Positions 7,033 to 11,466 of a stretch of 11,466 bases of DNA are shown piece by piece. Each line of letters starts with the position of its first letter. The first letter of the stretch is position 1. The notes below the pieces were generated by a model, which ran no database searches, was not told where the DNA came from, and saw only the letters and a list, made by a program, of their open reading frames with translations. Where the stretch lies: contig JAUWKY010000029.1 in the NCBI GenBank assembly GCA_030613915.1, positions 1 to 11,466 of the forward strand, read 5' to 3'. The position numbers were made by a program, and so were the translations under genes. The stretch is from Syntrophobacterales bacterium (GTDB lineage: Bacteria > Desulfobacterota > Syntrophobacteria > BM002).

Positions 7033-7193
7033 GGATGTGTCGTTTCCCTCTGATGGCAGCGATGGGGCGGTGAAGCTTACCTTGTTGCCAGGTGGCATTG
7101 CATAGGCTTTGGTTAACGCCAACAATTTTCGCTGGGATTTGGACTAAGAATCTGCTAAAAAAGAAAGCTGTTTCTCATAACGTAGGAATCCTG

Positions 7194-7544
7194 ATGTATT
7201 CGGAGAATAACAGGAGTCGGAAGCTGCGGTTCATGGGGTTAATGCAGAGGTGTCTCCCTTTTAAATGGAAGAAGTACTGGAGCTGCGGCACCAAAGAATT
7301 TGACCTCCTGATGATTCTCCAGGATATTGACAATCTAGACTTAGACGTCCAGGATCGACTGCTGCTCACCTTGCTGGCCCGGATATGGACCGGCAAGGAA
7401 GATTCTCTTGGGGAGATAAAGGAAGCCGTTCATGTCCTGGATGAAGAGCAGCGCAAGATTTTGGCTGACTGGATGGAGGAGGAGCACTGTGAGTTGAGCT
7501 TCTCCCACGCCCCTGCCTGCGCTAGCTGTTCCGAGCAATTATAA
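7194..7544 (+). CDS. Unrecognised small helical protein with a Cys-rich tail
   Basis: I do not recognise this 116-residue protein. The ATG at 7194 has AGGA six bases upstream (7184-7187), so I prefer it to an in-frame TTG at 7092, whose extra residues look non-coding. The N-terminal third is basic (RSRKLRF, PFKWKKYW). The middle is a predicted helical, acidic region (DIDNLDLDVQDRLLLTLLARIW). The C-terminus ends with HAPACASCSEQL, and a CX2C pair sits three residues before the last residues. With the upstream Cys residues this might bind metal, but that is a guess. The gap 7033-7193 between copy C and this gene shows no other feature, apart from a possible displaced 3' end of the preceding gene up to 7105. 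Confidence 0.55.
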   Translation: MYSENNRSRKLRFMGLMQRCLPFKWKKYWSCGTKEFDLLMILQDIDNLDLDVQDRLLLTLLARIWTGKEDSLGEIKEAVHVLDEEQRKILADWMEEEHCELSFSHAPACASCSEQL

Positions 7545-7659
7545 CTCCTTAGTACCCGCCCCAAAGAGAACCTGCCCCGGCTTAGCCCTGCGATACTTCT
7601 TTTGATCACTCGAGCCTCTCTAACAGTAAGGCCAGTTCAGCGCTCTCCATATCTTTTAC

Positions 7660-7689
7660 TTGCAAGCCCTTGATTTAACCCTGTAGAAT
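7660..7689 (+). promoter_or_regulatory. Possible sigma-70 promoter before the EEP-family gene
   Basis: TTGCAA (7660-7665) and TAGAAT (7684-7689) are separated by 18 bases and resemble -35 and -10 boxes, with four and five matches to consensus. The site lies in the 170-base gap before the gene starting at 7733. No other feature is seen in 7545-7659. Confidence 0.3.
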
Positions 7690-7720
7690 TGGGCAGAATG
7701 TTAGTACCAGACTGATGATG

Positions 7721-7727
7721 AAAGGAG
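7721..7727 (+). promoter_or_regulatory. Ribosome binding site deciding a TTG start
   Basis: AAAGGAG ends five bases before TTG 7733. Two in-frame ATGs at 7715 and 7718 lie upstream of or next to this site and have no Shine-Dalgarno of their own. The TTG is therefore the likely start. Confidence 0.6.
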
Positions 7728-7732
7728 TTTCC

Positions 7733-8521
7733 TTGCGGGTAATGACCTTCAACCTCCGTTTTGAAAATGCATTTGATGGAGAGAACCATTGGCTTAATCG
7801 CCGGGATTTTCTGGTGAGGATGATTCTTAAGTACCGCCCTCATTTGCTGGGGACGCAAGAAGGAAAACCCTCTATGTTGGCATTTTTGCAAGAAAATCTG
7901 TCGGGCTACAGGATCTCGGCTGAGTCACGTCACTGGGATGACCACTGTCAGTATCCCACGCTATACTATCTGGACGATTCTTTTGCTCTGGTAGAAGACG
8001 GTGAATTCTGGCTATCAGAAAGGCCAGAAGTTCATATGAGCAAGAGTTGGGATACGGCCTTTCCCCGCATGATCAGTTTTGCTCTTTTGGAAATGAGACA
8101 TAGCGGTCAGCACATTTGGGTCTCGGTAACACACCTTGATCACATATCAGAACAGGCCCGCATAGAAGGGGCAAAAATGATTCGTGCCTGGGCTGCTGAG
8201 AGGGGAGCACCAACGGTGTTACTGGGGGACTTTAATGATCTCCCTGGCTCGGAAGTGCATCGTACCCTTAACAAGCCTATTGGACCTTTCGTCGACAGTT
8301 GGCAAGAGCTGAACAGACCGGAAGATCAACAGAGCTATACCCAACATGGATTTACAGGTGTTCCAACGAAAGGCCGCATAGACTGGGTCCTGACCACATT
8401 CGAGTTCAGAATCCTTGATGTTTCTATCGTCTGCGATCACGAAGCTGGTTGCTACCCATCCGATCATTTTCCCTTGTGGGTGGATCTAGAGCTGCATGAG
8501 GAAGTGGTGAGCGGAAGCTAG
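7733..8521 (+). CDS. Endonuclease/exonuclease/phosphatase (EEP) superfamily hydrolase
   Basis: A metal-dependent phosphodiesterase or phosphatase of the EEP fold (relatives include DNase I, ExoIII and sphingomyelinase). From the TTG start it has 262 residues. The motifs appear in order: MTFNLR (4-9, N7), LGTQEG (39-44, E43), VTHLDH (132-137), LGDFNDLPGS (164-173), GRIDWV (214-219) and PSDHFPL (242-248, the catalytic D-H pair). The short N-terminal NLRF...DGENHW resembles the uncharacterised bacterial branch rather than ExoIII. There is no signal peptide, so it is probably cytoplasmic. The substrate cannot be told from sequence, and the neighbours give no hint. An in-frame ATG at 7715 is the alternative start. 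Confidence 0.88.
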   Translation: MRVMTFNLRFENAFDGENHWLNRRDFLVRMILKYRPHLLGTQEGKPSMLAFLQENLSGYRISAESRHWDDHCQYPTLYYLDDSFALVEDGEFWLSERPEVHMSKSWDTAFPRMISFALLEMRHSGQHIWVSVTHLDHISEQARIEGAKMIRAWAAERGAPTVLLGDFNDLPGSEVHRTLNKPIGPFVDSWQELNRPEDQQSYTQHGFTGVPTKGRIDWVLTTFEFRILDVSIVCDHEAGCYPSDHFPLWVDLELHEEVVSGS

Positions 8522-8589
8522 TAGATCAAGAATAATCGTGAGGAAGAAACGGTTCACCATTATCAAGAGCAGGAAAAAAGGAGGCTGTC

Positions 8590-9168
8590 ATGGGTCGACG
8601 ATTGATAACTGTATTGCTAATTTTGATTTTCGGGAGCTTGGGCGCAACGGCTGCTTCTGGAGCGTCGCTGGAAGAGGGCTACTTACGTTATTCCAAGGGT
8701 CGCTTGAAGTTCAAGCTTCCCGCGGGGGACTGGGAAATAGTGAAAAAAGTACCTGCACCGTATGATGCTTTCACAGTGGGGAAAAAACCCGATGTGGTGC
8801 TTGCTGCCAAAATTCGCCCGGCGGTGATAAAGATCTGGGTGGAGCGCTCATCCCGTGACTACTCAGATAATCTTATTAAGGCCTACGGGAAACTCAAAGA
8901 CATTCTCAAGAACCGCAGCAAGGCGGCGCGGGCCTCAAAAAACTATCAGTATTTCGAATACGAGCTTTTCGGTGGCCTACCTGCGGCCGAGAGTACAATG
9001 GCAGCTCAGGCAGAAGATCTTCAGGTACAGGGGCAGGGGGAGGCTCGGATCTATTTCCATAAGGGCAAAACGTACTTTCAGTACTTTGAACTGCTGGCGG
9101 ACTCAGACGTATTCGACGCTGTCAAAGAAGAGTTTTCTGAAGCCCTGAAAGAAAGTCGCGGTCATTAG
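8590..9168 (+). CDS. Secreted protein of unknown function
   Basis: The 192-residue protein begins with a clear Sec signal peptide: MGRR followed by a hydrophobic stretch (5-18), with likely cleavage near 22-26 (AASGA). There is no lipobox cysteine. The mature part starts YLRYSKGRLKFKLPAGDWEI and ends with YFQYFELLADSDVFDAVKEEFSEAL. A leading 'FKLPAGW-like' strand and a closing 'tyrosine-rich strand then helix' is the pattern I associate with PsbP/DcrB-like folds, but the match is weak and I would not name it. The start is firm: AAGGAGG at 8578-8584 is five bases before the ATG. It follows the EEP gene by 68 bases with no visible terminator, so co-transcription is possible. It probably acts in the periplasm or outside the cell. 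Confidence 0.75.
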   Translation: MGRRLITVLLILIFGSLGATAASGASLEEGYLRYSKGRLKFKLPAGDWEIVKKVPAPYDAFTVGKKPDVVLAAKIRPAVIKIWVERSSRDYSDNLIKAYGKLKDILKNRSKAARASKNYQYFEYELFGGLPAAESTMAAQAEDLQVQGQGEARIYFHKGKTYFQYFELLADSDVFDAVKEEFSEALKESRGH

Positions 9169-9199
9169 CCCTCAGCGGTGGACAGTACCCATCCTAATA

Positions 9200-9240
9200 C
9201 AATAGACAGTAGGCACTAAGCACTAGGCAGTATGCATTGC
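9200..9240. repeat. Heptamer tandem repeat (CAGTAGG family)
   Basis: About six consecutive 7-base units fitting CANTANN (CAATAGA, CAGTAGG and so on, ending CATTGC), in the gap before the nitrilase-like gene. The same family recurs at 10108-10128. No gene or clear promoter is seen in the rest of 9169-9273. Confidence 0.75.
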
Positions 9241-9273
9241 TCCATGTGGACTACATGAGAGGTAGAGTGTGCC

Positions 9274-10095
9274 ATGAAAGACACCGTGCGTGTTGCCCTC
9301 ATTCAGGGGAAACCCTATCCAGAATTGGATGATCCTCGCAATGTGGGCCATGCCATAACACTGCTGGAAAAGTGTCGCGGTAAAGATGTGGATCTGGCTT
9401 GCCTCCCGGAATATTTCCCGTGGGCTGGTGATGAGATCTTGGCTGATATGGCGAAAAAACTTCGGTGTTACATTATTGCCGGTTTGGTGGAAGAGGTGGG
9501 TGACGAAAGATTCAATACGGCAACGCTTTTTGATCGGAGTGGCACTATTGTTGGTCGGCAGCGTAAAGCCAATCTTACCACTATGGAGCGGCGCCATTTA
9601 GGGATTGTCCCGGGAGACTCAACCTATAAGGTGTTCGATACTGAATTTGGTAAAATGGGTTTCCCAGTCTCCTTCGACTTCTGGGGACAGCCTAGGGCGG
9701 CTCAAATACTTACTGATCATGGCGCAGATCTGATTATCAACCAGTCCATTTTTCCTATACTCAAAGCCCACTGGAAGCAAAGTGCTTTGGTGCGGGCATT
9801 TGAGAATTTTATTCCCGTGGTTGGTATCAATACCGCTGGCTTCAACTCCCGGGTCGGGGGTCGGGTCTACCGGCACCACGGAGGAAATAGCATTATAATT
9901 CAGCCACCTAGACTGATAAGCAGGGATGATTTCACCCTTTGGTTACGCAGCTTGGATAGTCTGGAAGGGTGGGTCAAGGTGGAACTCGATGAGCGTGAAC
10001 AGGTGTACTTTAGTGAGGTGGATCTGGGTACCACTCGAAAGTTTCGCACCGAGCTCTGGCATCGCCTCGGTATCCAACGCCATCGTCTCGAGTGA
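9274..10095 (+). CDS. Nitrilase-superfamily (carbon-nitrogen hydrolase) protein with Ser in place of the catalytic Cys
   Basis: The 273-residue protein has the alpha-beta-beta-alpha nitrilase fold pattern: VRVALIQGKP at the N-terminus, E46 in CLPEYFPW, and K98 in GRQRKANL followed by a probable second acidic residue, E105. Active members attack an amide or nitrile with a Cys in a block like ICYD. Here the block reads GFPVSFDFWGQP (129-140), and the nucleophile position is S133, codon TCC at 9670-9672. The other Cys residues (34, 43, 65) are far away in sequence. It may be a pseudo-enzyme, a serine variant, or have a binding role. The remaining family pattern (ADLIINQS, VVGINTAG) is intact, and the frame is undamaged, so this looks retained rather than decayed. 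The start ATG has GAGAGG about 12 bases upstream. Confidence 0.82.
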   Translation: MKDTVRVALIQGKPYPELDDPRNVGHAITLLEKCRGKDVDLACLPEYFPWAGDEILADMAKKLRCYIIAGLVEEVGDERFNTATLFDRSGTIVGRQRKANLTTMERRHLGIVPGDSTYKVFDTEFGKMGFPVSFDFWGQPRAAQILTDHGADLIINQSIFPILKAHWKQSALVRAFENFIPVVGINTAGFNSRVGGRVYRHHGGNSIIIQPPRLISRDDFTLWLRSLDSLEGWVKVELDEREQVYFSEVDLGTTRKFRTELWHRLGIQRHRLE

Positions 10096-10205
10096 AGAAA
10101 GATTGTACAATAAGCAGTAGGCAGTATTGGGATTTTGATATCTTAGAAGAGTATCAACGCTTGGGAATTCAAGCAAATTACGCTTCGACTCTAGGTAGGA
10201 GATGA
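10092..10205 (+). CDS. Possible 37-residue small open frame between nitrilase-like and J-domain genes
   Basis: A GTG at 10092 overlaps the stop of the preceding gene as GTGA, and the frame runs to a TGA at 10203-10205, one base before the GTG of the next gene. The second half, [19 protein letters not shown], reads like an amphipathic helix. Against it: there is no Shine-Dalgarno site, and the first half passes through a heptamer repeat (10108-10128). It could equally be chance or a gene remnant. Confidence 0.2.
   Translation: MKKDCTISSRQYWDFDILEEYQRLGIQANYASTLGRR
10108..10128. repeat. Short heptamer repeat (CAGTAGG family)
   Basis: Three consecutive 7-base units, CAATAAG, CAGTAGG and CAGTATT, matching the family at 9200-9240. 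The two sites flank the nitrilase-like gene in the same orientation. Confidence 0.6.
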
Positions 10206-10206
10206 T

Positions 10207-10635
10207 GTGCTCTGGCTGAAACGCTTCTGGCCGTTGCTTCTTGGCCTATTATATCTGGCTAGTCCCATAGATGCGATTCCCGACACCCTATTGGGATTGG
10301 GCTGGGCCGATGACATTGCAGTGCTCCTTCTCGCATATTGGTTTGTCAAACGAGTCCTACCTGGGGGCTACCGACAAACTGGCAGCTACCATTCCGGCAG
10401 ACCAGGGCAGGAGGAATCGGAACCAGGAGCAGGGGCGGAAAAAGATCCCTACGAGATTCTAGATGTCTCCAGGAACGCAACTCCAGAGGAAATCAAGAGT
10501 GCTTATCGTAAAAAGGCGCAGCGATATCATCCGGATCGGGTCACGCACCTAGGCGATGAATTTCAACGGTTGGCCGAGCGAAAGTTTCAAGAGATCCAAA
10601 GGGCTTATGAAATCCTATCCAATGGGACGAGTTGA
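10207..10635 (+). CDS. Membrane-anchored YkvA (DUF1232)-like and J-domain protein
   Basis: The 142-residue protein joins two modules. Residues 5-48 are hydrophobic and carry the YkvA/DUF1232 signature [13 protein letters not shown]...[12 protein letters not shown] (14-41), likely one or two membrane segments. A Gly/Glu-rich linker (53-79) follows. Residues 80-139 are a J domain, [21 protein letters not shown], with the HPD motif at 108-110 that stimulates DnaK-type ATPases. There is no G/F or zinc region, so it is a class III (type C) J protein that probably recruits Hsp70 to the inner membrane. The GTG start is set by AGGAG (10197-10201), five bases upstream. What the YkvA part does is not known. 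Confidence 0.85.
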   Translation: MLWLKRFWPLLLGLLYLASPIDAIPDTLLGLGWADDIAVLLLAYWFVKRVLPGGYRQTGSYHSGRPGQEESEPGAGAEKDPYEILDVSRNATPEEIKSAYRKKAQRYHPDRVTHLGDEFQRLAERKFQEIQRAYEILSNGTS

Positions 10636-10641
10636 AATTCA

Positions 10642-10662
10642 TTATTCGGATTTCGTATTTAT
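10642..10662. repeat. Short heptamer repeat (GATTTCG family)
   Basis: Three 7-base units, TTATTCG, GATTTCG and TATTTAT, just after the J-domain gene. The middle unit is identical to two units of the array at 11258-11290. The rest of the gap to 10714 shows nothing else I can support. Confidence 0.45.
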
Positions 10663-10714
10663 AGAGATACCATTGCAAATAACCCAATTTGATTAGTTCG
10701 GGAGATACTTACCC

Positions 10715-11254
10715 ATGTTGGTTGAAAAGTTTCACGTGAACCTGGTGAACATCGAATGTATGCCCACCTCGACCAAGTTCAATGCCATCATTGATCTGCA
10801 GACAGATATCGGTGATCTCTTGCCCTATCTTGCCACGGAAATCCGAGGTTGCACCTATTTCCATGGCACAAACGAGCTCAACTACATGGAGCGGGGTCAC
10901 ATAATCGCTATCCGACCGAAACAGATAACAGTAACCGCTCTACAGGATGAGGCGGAAGCCCGACAGGTGTGTGAAGAGCTGAAAAGAATGATCAATGGGG
11001 TTCACGATCGTCGCGACAGCATTACGCCGACCTGGCGCAAACAGGCCCGTGTCGGTCCTCTCACCGTTTACCGTGAGCTTCCCCAGACCAATTGTGGCGA
11101 ATGTGGTGAGCCCACTTGCATGGCCTTTGCTGCAAGGGTGGTGAGTAGAGAGATGCCGGCAAGTCACTGTGGTCCGCTGCTGCTGCAAGAATACGAAAGC
11201 AATCGAGAACGGCTCTGGGGGATACTCGAGCAAGCAGAGTACGAGGTGGAGTAG
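10715..11254 (+). CDS. Small protein with a C-terminal 4Fe-4S domain (Fe-S domain of the AcsC/CdhD type)
   Basis: The 179-residue protein has an N-terminal alpha/beta region (1-115) with no recognised family, including CPTST-like MPTSTKFNAIIDL and an IIAIRPKQITVTAL strand. The C-terminus has a Cys cluster C127, C130, C135 and C152 (CX2CX4CX16C) within NCGECGEPTCMAFAARVV. That is the Fe-S domain (Pfam FeS type) found in the corrinoid iron-sulfur protein, RnfB and related anaerobe proteins. The cluster likely handles one 4Fe-4S and low-potential electrons, but no partner is visible here. GGGAG at 10700-10704 precedes ATG 10715 by 10 bases; a TTG at 10718 is an alternative start. The product is cytoplasmic by sequence. 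Confidence 0.75.
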   Translation: MLVEKFHVNLVNIECMPTSTKFNAIIDLQTDIGDLLPYLATEIRGCTYFHGTNELNYMERGHIIAIRPKQITVTALQDEAEARQVCEELKRMINGVHDRRDSITPTWRKQARVGPLTVYRELPQTNCGECGEPTCMAFAARVVSREMPASHCGPLLLQEYESNRERLWGILEQAEYEVE

Positions 11255-11257
11255 AGA

Positions 11258-11290
11258 GATTGCGGATTTCGCATTGCGGATTTCGGATTT
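11258..11290. repeat. Heptamer tandem repeat (GATTTCG family), left member of an inverted pair
   Basis: Four and a half 7-base units alternating GATTGCG-like and GATTTCG-like forms begin four bases after the Fe-S protein stop. A related array in opposite orientation lies at 11376-11399, so the two could pair across about 85 bases. Between them (11291-11375) I see no gene. Confidence 0.75.
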
Positions 11291-11375
11291 AGAGCTACAA
11301 ATTCGAGACCGCAGGATATGGTTAGATCGAACTAGACAGAGCAAGTCAAGAAATATTGTTTTTCACAATCCCCAA

Positions 11376-11399
11376 CCTGCAATCTGCAATCTAAAATCC
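11376..11399. repeat. Heptamer tandem repeat (CTGCAAT family), right member of an inverted pair
   Basis: Units CTGCAAT, CTGCAAT and CTAAAAT followed by CCC. The reverse complement (ATTGCAG units) matches the GATTGCG-type units at 11258-11290. It lies about 25 bases before the next gene start. Confidence 0.65.
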
Positions 11400-11425
11400 C
11401 CGGTGTGACTCGGGAGAATGAATCA

Positions 11426-11466
11426 ATGACGGCTGATCAGCTTGATATGGTACGGGTTCACACGGT
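11426..11466 (+). CDS. Start of a gene running off the right edge, product unknown
   Basis: An open frame from ATG 11426 begins MTADQLDMVRVHT and continues past the window. CGGGAG (11411-11416) is nine bases upstream and gives a fair ribosome binding site. An ATG at 11418 is closed after two codons. Only 13 residues are visible, so no function can be named. Confidence 0.4.
   Translation, partial: MTADQLDMVRVHT

Noticed and set aside
6858..7105. Open frames crossing MITE copy C (6858-7073 and 6905-7105, plus) and the similar minus-strand frame 6837-7022
   Set aside because: They are translations of a repeated hairpin element; the same peptide fragments appear from the other copies in several frames. 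Only the last part (7037-7105) is of interest, as a possible displaced end of the preceding gene.
7092..7193. TTG at 7092 as the start of the small Cys-tailed protein
   Set aside because: ATG 7194 has a well-spaced AGGA, while the upstream extension has no ribosome binding site and lies in the gap after the MITE copy.
9200..9240. CRISPR array
   Set aside because: The repeats are 7 bases and directly adjacent, with no spacers and no cas genes nearby.
10135..10157. TTGATA...TATCAA hairpin as a terminator
   Set aside because: The stem is short and A/T-rich with a bulge, and no T run follows.

Overview
The window looks like part of a bacterial chromosome from an anaerobe of the Desulfobacterota (former Deltaproteobacteria) type. 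This is an inference. It rests on an archaeal-type early shikimate branch (ADH synthase plus type II dehydroquinate synthase) at the head of an aromatic amino acid operon, as is known in Desulfovibrio-like bacteria, and on an Fe-S domain protein of the corrinoid/Fe-S kind. No gene on the minus strand is convincing. Several genes use TTG or GTG starts with good Shine-Dalgarno sites.

Positions 105-5977 form a compact aromatic operon: ADH synthase, 3-dehydroquinate synthase II, AroQ chorismate mutase, type I 3-dehydroquinate dehydratase (aroD), shikimate dehydrogenase (aroE), EPSP synthase (aroA) and prephenate dehydrogenase (tyrA). Most junctions overlap by 4-14 bases. Together they take aspartate semialdehyde plus a deoxy-keto-sugar phosphate to shikimate, then shikimate 3-phosphate to EPSP, and commit chorismate towards tyrosine. 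Shikimate kinase, chorismate synthase and a prephenate dehydratase are not in the window.

A 182-194 bp hairpin-forming, MITE-like element occurs three times: inverted inside the operon between chorismate mutase and aroD (2227-2408), and in direct orientation on either side of an unrecognised gene (6075-6267 and 6839-7032). The copies share about 20-bp terminal inverted repeats, and at two stem positions both sides changed together between copies. The operon copy supplies the end of chorismate mutase. Removing it on paper restores a TTGA stop/start overlap with aroD.

Positions 6298-11254 hold mostly unrelated housekeeping or hypothetical genes: two unknown small proteins, an endonuclease/exonuclease/phosphatase-family enzyme, a secreted unknown protein, a nitrilase-superfamily protein whose nucleophile position is Ser instead of Cys, a membrane YkvA/DUF1232 plus J-domain protein, and a small 4Fe-4S domain protein. 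A gene start of unknown product lies at the right edge. The gaps carry degenerate tandem repeats with a 7-base period, in three sequence families, at six places.
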